This document shows, one piece after another, positions 36,125-44,496 of a stretch of DNA of 64,000 bases. The notes below the pieces were generated by a model. That model saw only the letters and a program-made list of their open reading frames with translations. It did no database searches and was not told where the DNA came from. The translations under genes and the position numbers were made by a program. The stretch spans positions 2,501 to 66,500 of the forward strand of contig NZ_AHOO02000014.1 of assembly GCF_000244755.1 (NCBI RefSeq), given 5' to 3'. Numbering within the stretch: the first letter of the stretch is position 1; every line of letters starts with the position of its first letter. Source of the stretch: Leptospira licerasiae serovar Varillal str. VAR 010 (GTDB lineage: Bacteria > Spirochaetota > Leptospiria > Leptospirales > Leptospiraceae).

Positions 36125-37246
36125 ATGATCTTCAAGAAGCCCAGGCAATTGACCGCAGGAAAAGAAATCCTCCGGACAGATAATTTCACCCTGATCTACC
36201 TGGGCGCCTTCCATTTCCATTATTCCTTTTATTTCAGAGGAAACCTGTATCACGGAAACCTGGACTTCAGAAGACGCAAATTCCGCGTTATCCCTCTTGT
36301 AGCATCAGTCATCTTTATGGTCCTATTTTTAGGGATTTGGATGAGTCCGTCTAACGCTTCTATGGAATCCGCATCTACAGAAGTGACAGAGAACGATTCA
36401 GAAGACTTAAAAGCCAAAAAAGGCGACGAAAAATTCTTAGAAGAATCCGAAAAGGCAAAACTCACCATCTTGATGGCGAACGAGATCAAGAGCGCTTCCG
36501 ACAAAAAGAAACAACTCAAAGTAGTTACTTACAAAGTTAAAAGGAACGAAACACTTTCGGAGATCGCAACCCGTTATAAGGTCTCCATGGAATCCATCGC
36601 GGGTTCTTCCAGTATCAATCTGGAGGATACTCTATATCCGGGACAAATATTACAAATCCCGAATAAACAAGGTCTATTATATAAGTTCAAGGCGGGAGAT
36701 ACTGTCGCCAAAGTAGCTTCTCTTTACAAAGTAAACTTGGATGAAATTTTAGAAGAGAATAAACTGGACGATCTAGACATTCTTCGTCCAGGTCAAAAAG
36801 TTTTCCTTCCGGGTGCTGTGATCCCGGACCCAACTCCTAAATGGGTAGTTCCTGTAACTTCTCATGTGGTCACTTCCAATTATGGATGGAGGACTTTCCC
36901 TCAACATAAATTCCACGAGGCTTTGGATTTAAAAGCGAACTACGAAGCGGTGATGGCCGCTCGTAACGGTAAGGTAGTTTTCTCCGGATGGATGGGCGGT
37001 TATGGAAACGCGATCGTGATCGAACATAACGACGATTTCAAAACATTATACGCTCATAATTCCAGACTGAACGTAAAACGTGGAGACTATGTGGTTGCGG
37101 GTAAAAAGATCTCAACCTCCGGATGTACAGGTTATTGTTTCGGTCCTCACCTACATTTCGAGGTGATCCACAAAGGGAAATCGGTAAACCCCGGAAAATA
37201 TCTAAAAGGTCTCAGCTATAAAAGAGGCTCCAAACCGAACCATTAA
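36125..37246 (+). CDS. LysM-M23 peptidoglycan endopeptidase
   Basis: 373 residues. A cytoplasmic N-terminus of ~53 residues leads into one helix (IPLVASVIFMVLFLGIW) and a polar linker. Two LysM domains (about 134-179 and 186-230) and a C-terminal M23 domain follow. The zinc site is complete: H264-x3-D268 (HEALD) and H344 in PHLHFEV, with H311 (LYAHNS) and H342 as catalytic partners. It should cut peptide cross-links and bind glycan through LysM. The long cytoplasmic tail could reach the bactofilin filament encoded just upstream. Together they are probably shape determinants. Confidence 0.95.
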   Translation: MIFKKPRQLTAGKEILRTDNFTLIYLGAFHFHYSFYFRGNLYHGNLDFRRRKFRVIPLVASVIFMVLFLGIWMSPSNASMESASTEVTENDSEDLKAKKGDEKFLEESEKAKLTILMANEIKSASDKKKQLKVVTYKVKRNETLSEIATRYKVSMESIAGSSSINLEDTLYPGQILQIPNKQGLLYKFKAGDTVAKVASLYKVNLDEILEENKLDDLDILRPGQKVFLPGAVIPDPTPKWVVPVTSHVVTSNYGWRTFPQHKFHEALDLKANYEAVMAARNGKVVFSGWMGGYGNAIVIEHNDDFKTLYAHNSRLNVKRGDYVVAGKKISTSGCTGYCFGPHLHFEVIHKGKSVNPGKYLKGLSYKRGSKPNH

Positions 37247-37252
37247 GATTTT

Positions 37253-38344
37253 ATGATGTTTCGATCTGTATTTTTTCTTTTCTCAAGTTTTCTTCTTACC
37301 TTAAGTTGTGGGCCTTCCATTTCCGAGCACTTGGAAAAAAGGACCAATTCCCAATATTCCACCACTCATGGGATCGAAGTATTTTTTAATACTTCCAGAG
37401 CGGTAAATCCCGGCACACAAGTCGCATGTTCTAATTCTTATTTCCTGAATTTCGGGAATATGGGAACTCAATCCGGCTCCTGCTTGGTAAATGTTCCGGC
37501 AGATAGAGAGATAGGTTCCCTGCCCTTCGGACTCGGAAATAAAGAAAAATCATTTCAATTCTTAGAACATAGAGTCTCTATCCAAGGCAAAACCAAAGAA
37601 GAACTGGAAAAACTTTGGTGGAAAAGGATAGAAGAAGACCCTTTCGAAGAAGTGATCGTATTCGTTCACGGATTTAACGTAAATTTCGAAGAGGCCATAC
37701 TAAGAGCGGCTCAACTCAAATACGATCTGAAATTTCCAGGCAAGGTAGCTTTATATACTTGGCCTGCGGGAGGAGACGGCTCCATGCTTGGGACCTTCTT
37801 CCTTAAAAACACTTATGAAAAAAATTTAGTCTCCGCCAGAAGTAGCAGGGATTCTTTCAAACATTTCCTGAAAAGAATGGCTTCCACTAATAAGAAAATC
37901 CATCTATTAGTACATTCGATGGGACACCAGGTAGTTTTGAATTCAGTTTCGGAACTTTCCAAAGAATGGGGAGATAAACCTTTTCTGAAAGAATTGGTCC
38001 TGAACGCTCCCGATTATGATACGGGTGAGTTTATACTCATACTAGACAGCTTATTAAAATCTTCGGAAAGGATCACATTGTATTGTTCTCCCGGAGACTC
38101 CGCATTGTTCGCCTCCGCGCAGATCCACCAGACAGGAAGACTAGGCGCCTGTTCCAAATTTCCAGGTGTGGATGTGGTTAATGTGAATCCGATAGACTCT
38201 TCTTTATTGTCATTGGGTCACGGATACTATTCTTCCCGACCGATCCTTACGGATCTATACCAACTGTTTTTGGGTTTGGGAGCGGAGAAGAGACTATTCA
38301 TCCGTAAGTCGTACGGAAACGAAAACTATATTCTCCGAAATTAA
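37253..38344 (+). CDS. DUF900-type alpha/beta hydrolase lipoprotein
   Basis: 363 residues. The signal ends in LLTLSC, a lipobox. The hydrolase part begins with a Thr/Asn-rich region (GIEVFFNTSRAVN) and shows the oxyanion-region motif VIVFVHGFNVNFEEAI, VALYTWPAGGDGSM and the nucleophile S222 in LLVHSMGHQV. NAPDYDTGEF could supply the acid, and a C-terminal GHGYY the histidine. Such proteins are esterase-like, with unknown substrates. The gap to the M23 gene is only six bases, so it is probably in the same transcript. Confidence 0.87.
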   Translation: MMFRSVFFLFSSFLLTLSCGPSISEHLEKRTNSQYSTTHGIEVFFNTSRAVNPGTQVACSNSYFLNFGNMGTQSGSCLVNVPADREIGSLPFGLGNKEKSFQFLEHRVSIQGKTKEELEKLWWKRIEEDPFEEVIVFVHGFNVNFEEAILRAAQLKYDLKFPGKVALYTWPAGGDGSMLGTFFLKNTYEKNLVSARSSRDSFKHFLKRMASTNKKIHLLVHSMGHQVVLNSVSELSKEWGDKPFLKELVLNAPDYDTGEFILILDSLLKSSERITLYCSPGDSALFASAQIHQTGRLGACSKFPGVDVVNVNPIDSSLLSLGHGYYSSRPILTDLYQLFLGLGAEKRLFIRKSYGNENYILRN

Positions 38345-38650
38345 ATCCTTTTAAACACGAGATCTATCCCCCATGCCGGAACAGGAGCAACTTTTGTCCG
38401 ATATACGTTAGACGATATGTCAAAATATTTCCAATTTTAGTCCGAAAGGATTAGGGAAGTTTTTATATTCTGATGGTTGTTTCAAAAAAAATTACAGGTT
38501 TATAAGTAGTCTTTACAAAAATCCTACTCATATTCGATTTTACTTGCAAAGAAGGCTTTCAAATTCTTTTGCACATTTCCGCGGATATTTTCACCTATCA
38601 TTTTACATTTATGTAGTTGAAACAATCGGTTTTATTCGTAGATTAGAAGT
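38345..38650. other. AT-rich intergenic region, possible weak terminator
   Basis: 306 bases without a gene. A small hairpin TAGTCC-GAAA-GGATTA (38438-38453) followed seven bases later by a T5 run could end the shape-gene transcript. The rest is AT-rich and should hold the promoter of the histidine kinase gene; I could not fix its -35 and -10 boxes. Confidence 0.4.
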
Positions 38651-40024
38651 ATGCTCACGAAACCTAAGATCCTAGTTGTCGAAGATGAGATCATAGTCGC
38701 AGTCAACTTGGGGCAAAAACTTAAAAAATTAGGTTACGATCTTGTGGGCATCACATCCTCCGGAGAGGAGGCCATCCAAAAGGCAGAGGAGAATCACCCT
38801 GACCTGGTCCTAATGGACATCAATATCGAAGGGAATCTGGACGGGATCCAAACTGCGGAACTCCTCCGAAACAGATTTCAAACGCCCGTTATTTATCTTA
38901 CTGCATACGCGGATGAGAACACTCTTAATAGAGCCAAAAGGACTCAACCTCTAGGTTATATTGTCAAACCGTTCGAGTCCGACCAACTCCGCTCTTCCAT
39001 CGAAGTGGCTTTGTATAAGAACGAGTTGGAACATAGAAACCGCAAAAACGAAGAATCCTTAAAATCCACCTTGAATCAAATGGAATCCGGGATCATCACC
39101 ACAGATGAGAACGGTCTAGTATTATTCTGCAATCCTGTTGCGGAAAAGATCGCTGGCCTAAGCTACGCAGAATCCATCGGACTTTCCTTAACAAAGATCT
39201 TAAGATTAGAAGATTCCAATTCATCCGCATATGCTCTTCCGCTTTCGGATGTGCTAACTTCTCATCAAACAATTGAGAAAAATGGAATATTCGCGATCGA
39301 CGGTATCGGAAATAAAACTGCGGTTTCTATCCAGATCTCCCCAATCTTAAACACCGAAGGCAAATCCAGCGGAAGTATCACAGTTCTTCGTTTGGGAGAA
39401 TCGGATAATACCAACCAGTCCTATCTGAAAGAGATCCATCATAGGATCAAAAATAATCTTACAGTTATTTCATCCTTGCTGAGTATGAACGCCTCCAATT
39501 TGAAGGACCAAGAAACCTTGGATATTTTCAAGGACAGTCAGCATAGGATTCAGGCAGTCGCACTTCTGCACGAAGTGCTTTATGAAAATCATGACCTATC
39601 TTCCATCAGTTTCGATCTGTATGTTCGTAAACTTACCGACCTTTTGTTCGAGGTCCATAAGGTGGATCGTTCCAAATTCAAATTAATATTGGATATCCAA
39701 ACCCCCAAGATCCCAAGCGAAATGGGAATGAACTGCGCGTTGATCATTAACGAACTTCTTACCAACTCGTTCAAACATGGATTCAAAGGTAAAGAAAGCG
39801 GTTCTATATTAATCCGTTTTAGTTTGAACGACGAACGGTATTTCTTAGAGGTCAAAGACGACGGCGTAGGTTTGTCCGATGCGGCGCCTCAAACACGCAA
39901 TTCGGGCTCTTTGGGACTTTCTTTGGTGGATTCTTTTGTCAAACTTCTCAGGGGAAAACTTCAATTAGAGAACGAAAACGGCTGCAAGGCAACCCTAAGT
40001 TTCCCTGCAAGGCACGAGACCTAA
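38651..40024 (+). CDS. REC-PAS-HisKA_2 histidine kinase
   Basis: 457 residues, cytosolic. The receiver domain (1-125) has the acidic pocket VEDE, the phospho-acceptor Asp in LVLMDINIEG and the lysine in YIVKPFES. A PAS domain follows (TLNQMESGIITTDENGLVLF). The kinase core is of the HisKA_2/HWE-like class, with the phosphorylated His in KEIHHRIKNNLTVISSLLS, N-box LIINELLTNSFKHGF, and G boxes DDGVGL and SLGLSLVDSFVK. A receiver ahead of the kinase suggests it is an internal relay member controlled by another kinase. No partner regulator is adjacent. Confidence 0.93.
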   Translation: MLTKPKILVVEDEIIVAVNLGQKLKKLGYDLVGITSSGEEAIQKAEENHPDLVLMDINIEGNLDGIQTAELLRNRFQTPVIYLTAYADENTLNRAKRTQPLGYIVKPFESDQLRSSIEVALYKNELEHRNRKNEESLKSTLNQMESGIITTDENGLVLFCNPVAEKIAGLSYAESIGLSLTKILRLEDSNSSAYALPLSDVLTSHQTIEKNGIFAIDGIGNKTAVSIQISPILNTEGKSSGSITVLRLGESDNTNQSYLKEIHHRIKNNLTVISSLLSMNASNLKDQETLDIFKDSQHRIQAVALLHEVLYENHDLSSISFDLYVRKLTDLLFEVHKVDRSKFKLILDIQTPKIPSEMGMNCALIINELLTNSFKHGFKGKESGSILIRFSLNDERYFLEVKDDGVGLSDAAPQTRNSGSLGLSLVDSFVKLLRGKLQLENENGCKATLSFPARHET

Positions 40025-40067
40025 AAAACGTTTTACTCGTCGGCCGAATGGGATAACTCTGATCCCG

Positions 40068-40892
40068 ATGAAGACAAACTTTGAATTCTTTGAAATCGTC
40101 GAGAGAGAAGACGGAGTAGCCATCGTCTTCTTAAACCGTCCCGACAAAAGAAACGCGATGAACTGGAGTTTCTGGAGAGATCTTCCGGATGTCGTAAACG
40201 AAATTAACTCCAATCAAAAAATCAGATCATTCGTAATTGCCGCAAGGGGGAAATCATTCTCCACAGGTCTGGACTTGGACTCATTCTTCCAAGAATTCGG
40301 ATCCGTAGTACAAGGAACTTACGGAGATGATCGTAAAAAATTCTACGAACTAATCCTCAGAATGCAGAAAGGTATCAATGCAGTCTATGATTCTCCTAAA
40401 CCTTCCGTTGCCGCAGTCCAAAAACATTGTATTGGCGGTGGGCTAGACCTGATCTCGGCATGCGATATTCGTTATGCAACTTACGATGCAAGTATTTCCC
40501 TTAGGGAAGCAAAAGTAGCGATCGTGGCGGACATGGGTTCTATCAATAGACTTCCCTCTATTATCGGACAAGGGCACACGAGAGAACTTGCCTACACCGG
40601 TAAGGACATAGACGGAGAAGAAGCTCTCAGAATGGGACTAGTTTCTAAATTGTTCAAAGACCAGGACCAACTTTTGGAAGGTGCAATCGCTACCGCTTCC
40701 GAGATTGCCGCCAATCCGAGGATAGTGGTAGAAGGTACTAAAGAAGTAATGAACTTCTCCGAAGGAAAACCTTTAGCTGTCGGTTTGAACTATGTCGCGG
40801 TTTGGAACTCCAGTTTTATGGATTCCAGGGATTTTAGAGAAGCAATGAAAGCCTTTAAAGAGAGAAAAAGGCCGGAATATAATAAGGACTAA
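40068..40892 (+). CDS. enoyl-CoA hydratase/isomerase family, dienoyl-CoA isomerase-like
   Basis: 274 residues of crotonase fold. The oxyanion-hole segments are GKSFSTGLDLDSF and VAAVQKHCIGGGLDLISACD. The acid positions read REAKVAIVADMGSINRLP. The Asp in VADMG corresponds to that of delta3,5-delta2,4-dienoyl-CoA isomerases (ECH1: AADVGTLQRLP), more than to the Glu pair of plain hydratases. It would act in oxidation of unsaturated fatty acids, the carbon source of Leptospira. Whether it is hydratase or isomerase needs an assay. It is single, 43 bases after the kinase gene. Confidence 0.9.
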   Translation: MKTNFEFFEIVEREDGVAIVFLNRPDKRNAMNWSFWRDLPDVVNEINSNQKIRSFVIAARGKSFSTGLDLDSFFQEFGSVVQGTYGDDRKKFYELILRMQKGINAVYDSPKPSVAAVQKHCIGGGLDLISACDIRYATYDASISLREAKVAIVADMGSINRLPSIIGQGHTRELAYTGKDIDGEEALRMGLVSKLFKDQDQLLEGAIATASEIAANPRIVVEGTKEVMNFSEGKPLAVGLNYVAVWNSSFMDSRDFREAMKAFKERKRPEYNKD

Positions 40893-40907
40893 CTTGGCGA
40901 GTGCGGA

Positions 40908-40955
40908 TGTGGGAACTCCTACAATCGGTAGAATTACTTTTTGTGGAATTCCTAC
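40908..40955. repeat. two short palindromic repeats between convergent genes
   Basis: TGTGGGAACTCCTACA (40908-40923) and TTGTGGAATTCCTACG (40940-40955) share the core TGTGG..TCCTAC with the unit at 35320-35335. They fill the gap between the crotonase gene and the convergent 59-codon gene, where they could work as terminators. Confidence 0.6.
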
Positions 40956-40962
40956 GTCCTAA

Positions 40963-41142
40963 TTAAACGTACAGATCCAAAAGTCTGGATCTTCCTTCAG
41001 AAGCCTGGGCTTGCACTTGAGCCTCTACGTTCAGCTTCAAAAGTTTAGAATTCATATCCGACTGAGCTTGGAATATTTCTCTAGGCAGATTGGCAATTCT
41101 TTCGATCATGAGAGATTGGCTGGTTTGGCTACCGATTTCCAT
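40963..41142 (-). CDS. small hypothetical helical protein
   Basis: 59 residues from the ATG at 41142, which has GAGG eight bases upstream; the frame could extend to 41199 without such a site. The product is an uninterrupted amphipathic helix (SLMIERIANLPREIFQAQSD, LLKLNVEAQVQAQASEGRSR) with no signal or membrane segment. The size and Gln/Ala-rich helix recall the small putative motility proteins of other bacteria, but this is only a resemblance. Its start lies near the divergent TPR gene. Confidence 0.6.
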   Translation of the reverse strand: MEIGSQTSQSLMIERIANLPREIFQAQSDMNSKLLKLNVEAQVQAQASEGRSRLLDLYV

Positions 41143-41255
41143 TTTCTTTACCTCGATGGACTGGGGATTTTTTCTTTCCTTTGCCCCCGTTTCAATCATC
41201 GGTTGATCTGCGGAAAACTTGATTATTTTAGGAATTTTTTTAGCCTGTCCCAGTC

Positions 41256-42104
41256 GTGGGTTTTAGGGAACTGATCATAAGCGCCATCCATAGGGAAAGG
41301 CAGAGAGAATTTACTAAGGCGTTCAACCTATACAAGGAATCCCTGAATTTTACCCAAAATCCCAAAACCATCCTCAAGGTGAAAAATCGCCAAGCCTGGT
41401 GCCAATATTATATTGGGAATACCAGGGAAACTCTTAATCTTTTTCAGGAATTGCAGGATCGTTTTTCCACTCATCCGGAAAGCAGACTATACTATGCGAA
41501 TTACCTCATTAAGGTTCACAATTATAAATCAGCGAAAAAGATACTCACGACTGCAATCGAGATCTTTCCGGACCAATTGGAATTATATCTGACTCTTGCC
41601 AGTTTGTTAAAAGATACGGATAGGTCCAACGAGGCAATCCAAGTTTTAAAACAAGCTCTGTCCCAGGAAAAACTTTCCAGAGGAAGAGGGATCAAACGAA
41701 AAGATATTTGGTCCGAGCTTGGATATCTGTATTATCAAAGGGGCGATTATAACTCGGCATTAGCTTCTTTAAAAACGGCCATGAGAATGGACGAAGAAGA
41801 GACCTTTCTTCACTATGATATGATCGCCCAATGTTATCTGAAAGTTTCCGATCATAAAAACGCGCTTAAGTTTATAGATCTATACATCAAATATTTCGGA
41901 GAATCGGACGCGGACATACTCGTAGTAAAAGCGAGGGCCCACGCCCAGTTGCAGGAAAGTCACTTAGCATGCGCTTCCCTTCTCCAGGCCTACTCTATGG
42001 AAAACGGTCTTAAACTTTCCGCAGAGGATATGGTGGATTTCGGTCCGCTTTTGCAGACCGGTTTTTTTGATACATTAGAAAATGTTGAAATAGACGAAGC
42101 TTAG
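41256..42104 (+). CDS. TPR-repeat protein
   Basis: 282 residues from a GTG start. The protein is a chain of tetratricopeptide-type helix pairs: EFTKAFNLYKESLNFTQNPK, ARQAW-like pairs near 45-70, SRLYYANYLIKVHNYKSAKK, LELYLTLASLLKDTDRSNEA, SELGYLYYQRGDYNSALASL and YDMIAQCYLKVSDHKNALKF. There is no signal peptide, so it is a cytosolic scaffold. It ends 13 bases before the convergent AraC gene. The partners cannot be predicted from context. Confidence 0.88.
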   Translation: MGFRELIISAIHRERQREFTKAFNLYKESLNFTQNPKTILKVKNRQAWCQYYIGNTRETLNLFQELQDRFSTHPESRLYYANYLIKVHNYKSAKKILTTAIEIFPDQLELYLTLASLLKDTDRSNEAIQVLKQALSQEKLSRGRGIKRKDIWSELGYLYYQRGDYNSALASLKTAMRMDEEETFLHYDMIAQCYLKVSDHKNALKFIDLYIKYFGESDADILVVKARAHAQLQESHLACASLLQAYSMENGLKLSAEDMVDFGPLLQTGFFDTLENVEIDEA

Positions 42105-42117
42105 CCTAACAAGAGAT

Positions 42118-43749
42118 CTATTCCCGTTGACTCGACTCCTTTGAAACGAGCACGGAAGTCCTTATTTTCCCTCGAAATTGGTTGGGGCTCATGCCCATCA
42201 CCTTCTTAAACTCCAGATTGAAGGCAGATTTTGAACTAAATCCGGATCGAACTCGAACCTCGGCTATACTCATTTTAGGGAATTCAATCAATAGTCTTTT
42301 TGCAGTCGCGATTCTATATTGATTGATCAACGACGGAAAATTGGTTTTGAACTCTACGTTGATAATCTCCGAAAATTGATGTAAACCGATCCCTAATTCT
42401 CGAGCGAGTATTTCCTCTCGTAAAGGACTTCTAAGATAAACCTTATCTTCTTCCAACATTCTATGGATCCGATCCACAAGACCGCCGATTTCCAAAGATC
42501 CTAATGTACTTTTTCTGACGGAGTTCCTTTGGGACGAATCGATAAAAAAGTTCCGTTTAGACATGGTATATAAGCAGTATCCGACAATTATAAAATGGAA
42601 CGGCGTAAATAAAACAAATGAGAAAATTGAAAGAGTGTTATAAGGATAAAAATCGAAATGGTACAGATTTTTGGCAAGATTCAAGATCAAAAATATCGCC
42701 CAGCAAGCTAGGTAAACGATAGTTACCGGATTTCGGAACTGAAAAAGCAATTTGTGAGATTTCAAAAAGTAATATGTGCTTAATCCAGTCGCTAACCCCA
42801 ACACTATGATCCGATACTCGAAAATCGATTTGGAGATCGGTACAAATAAGAAAATTAAACCGAAAGCCGAAGCCAATAGGAATCGTTTCCGTATTGCAAG
42901 CACAGGTTCCCACAATCTTTTAACGTAGTGCAGGAACGCAAAAAGAATAAGATACGATACTGTCTGAAATAGGAAGTAGGGAAATTTAAACTCCCTTTCC
43001 TGCCAATCGATCAATAAAGAGAGAGGAGTTACATGCAAAACGAAAAAGGAAATCGATAATACGAACGCGAATAAGGATAATATCGGGAACAATATCTGTC
43101 GAGTTTTCAACCAATAGCCAAAAGAAAGAAAAAGAAAAAGTAATACTATACTCGAAAGTAGGAAAACCATCTCAGGATACAAATTGTTCAATTGGTGAAA
43201 GGAAGTCGTATCCAGTAGTTTTACGGGGAAATTCGCGTATGTCATATCCTCGCTGGAATCCAAAAAGTAATAAAAGGTCCTAGTCTCTCGGGGGTTCAAA
43301 CGAATCGGGAAATGAGGAAATCCGGCATGAGAAATTTCGGAAAAATCGATCTCTTTCGGATGCGTATAAATATTCTGTTCATACTTTCCTTCCGAATCAT
43401 AAAAGCAGGATTCCAGCTTCATGATATTCGTTGAGAAGAACACAATCCACTTCTTTGCCTCAATATCTGAATCGTTTTGAATGGAAATCCTAATCCAATT
43501 CCCGGCATCCATACGACGAACGCGCAAAGTGTCAGGAACTAAGTTGGTATGCCATTCCAAGTTCTGTAATTGAGTAAGTCCTTGGGGAGAACATCCGATC
43601 ACCAGGTTTTTTCGGTATCGATACTCGAAACCAGAACTAATATTAAGTACCTCAGATAATCCATGCTGTATCCGAATCGCTTCCGAAAAAAGATCGAGAG
43701 GAATGCAACAATATAGGATAGCAGCGATTAAAATAAATGCACGACGCAT
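42118..43749 (-). CDS. membrane-tethered AraC-family regulator with 7TM sensor
   Basis: 543 residues. After a signal peptide, an extracytoplasmic 7TMR-DISM-type domain of ~160 residues (WHTNLVPDTLRVRRMDAGNW, RETRTFYYFLD) is followed by about seven helices (residues 185-400). A C-terminal AraC DNA-binding domain (about 430-530) comes last: LAREL and LHQFSEIINVEF for the first helix-turn-helix, then SIAEVRVRSGFSSKSAFNLE and FKKVMGMSPNQFR for the second. It is a one-component system: the sensor and DNA-binding parts sit in one membrane protein. It is divergent from the small exported protein and RND genes and may control them. Confidence 0.92.
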   Translation of the reverse strand: MRRAFILIAAILYCCIPLDLFSEAIRIQHGLSEVLNISSGFEYRYRKNLVIGCSPQGLTQLQNLEWHTNLVPDTLRVRRMDAGNWIRISIQNDSDIEAKKWIVFFSTNIMKLESCFYDSEGKYEQNIYTHPKEIDFSEISHAGFPHFPIRLNPRETRTFYYFLDSSEDMTYANFPVKLLDTTSFHQLNNLYPEMVFLLSSIVLLFLFLSFGYWLKTRQILFPILSLFAFVLSISFFVLHVTPLSLLIDWQEREFKFPYFLFQTVSYLILFAFLHYVKRLWEPVLAIRKRFLLASAFGLIFLFVPISKSIFEYRIIVLGLATGLSTYYFLKSHKLLFQFRNPVTIVYLACWAIFLILNLAKNLYHFDFYPYNTLSIFSFVLFTPFHFIIVGYCLYTMSKRNFFIDSSQRNSVRKSTLGSLEIGGLVDRIHRMLEEDKVYLRSPLREEILARELGIGLHQFSEIINVEFKTNFPSLINQYRIATAKRLLIEFPKMSIAEVRVRSGFSSKSAFNLEFKKVMGMSPNQFRGKIRTSVLVSKESSQRE

Positions 43750-44031
43750 GCAGTTTCTTTCATTCTCCTAATAGCTTCTATACAATATGCCTAACACTGA
43801 TATCCACACCGTTACTTAGTCAAATAAAATTGAATTTTTGTTCGTAGTTCTTGTGCAATATCGTTACCTTCATCGTACCTTAGTCTTTCTTCAGGGTAAT
43901 TTCTCAATCTTTCACTTCGCAAAAGTCCAAGTTTTTAAAATTGGTCCACTTTTTCCATGAATTAGAGACTAAAGTTTGAAACAGCCTTGACTTTGCACCC
44001 ATCCAATAAAACGAAAGCTTAAGAAGTAATT

Positions 44032-44364
44032 ATGCTTTATAAAAAGTGCATATATCATTTAAGGATCGTTTTCATTTTCGTCCTCTCTTTGGCGATGTTG
44101 ATTAATTTCTCCTTTGCGAAACAAAACGTTCAAAAGGAAAAATATGCAACCGAGATCGAATTCGAAGATTGGAATGAAACTCGAGATGATATCTTAGAGT
44201 CCGAATCTCATCAGCTCCATACTCCATTTTTACTTTCTTTACATAATGTGCAGATACCGAATTCGGAATTACTTTCGTCATCGGTTATCGGAACTTTGTC
44301 TTCCTCCGAATACTTCTTCTTGCTTGCCGCGTCCTTAGTAAGCATCCCCCCTCCTCTACTTTAA
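44032..44364 (+). CDS. small exported protein at the head of the RND efflux cluster
   Basis: 110 residues. The signal peptide (LRIVFIFVLSLAMLINFSFA) is followed by an acidic region (ATEIEFEDWNETRDDILESE). Near the end lies a second hydrophobic stretch (SSEYFFLLAASLVSIPPPLL). No family is recognised. Its place between the divergent AraC regulator and the RND pump, 132 bases before the latter, suggests a role in the same response, for example as a sensor peptide or pump accessory. That is inference from position only. Confidence 0.65.
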   Translation: MLYKKCIYHLRIVFIFVLSLAMLINFSFAKQNVQKEKYATEIEFEDWNETRDDILESESHQLHTPFLLSLHNVQIPNSELLSSSVIGTLSSSEYFFLLAASLVSIPPPLL

Positions 44365-44496
44365 TTTAATCCTTATCCCAATTCGCGGTCAGTCGGAAGA
44401 CTTTAGTCTTCTTTTATACTGACACGAACCTTATTTTGAAAGTCTTAACGGATGCTTTTAAAAATGCAACTAACGTAATCTGTGATGTGAGGCCCA

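Noticed and set aside
35279..40955. The palindromic repeats as a CRISPR array
   Set aside because: Units are few, irregularly spaced and mostly separated by kilobases; there are no uniform spacers and no cas genes.
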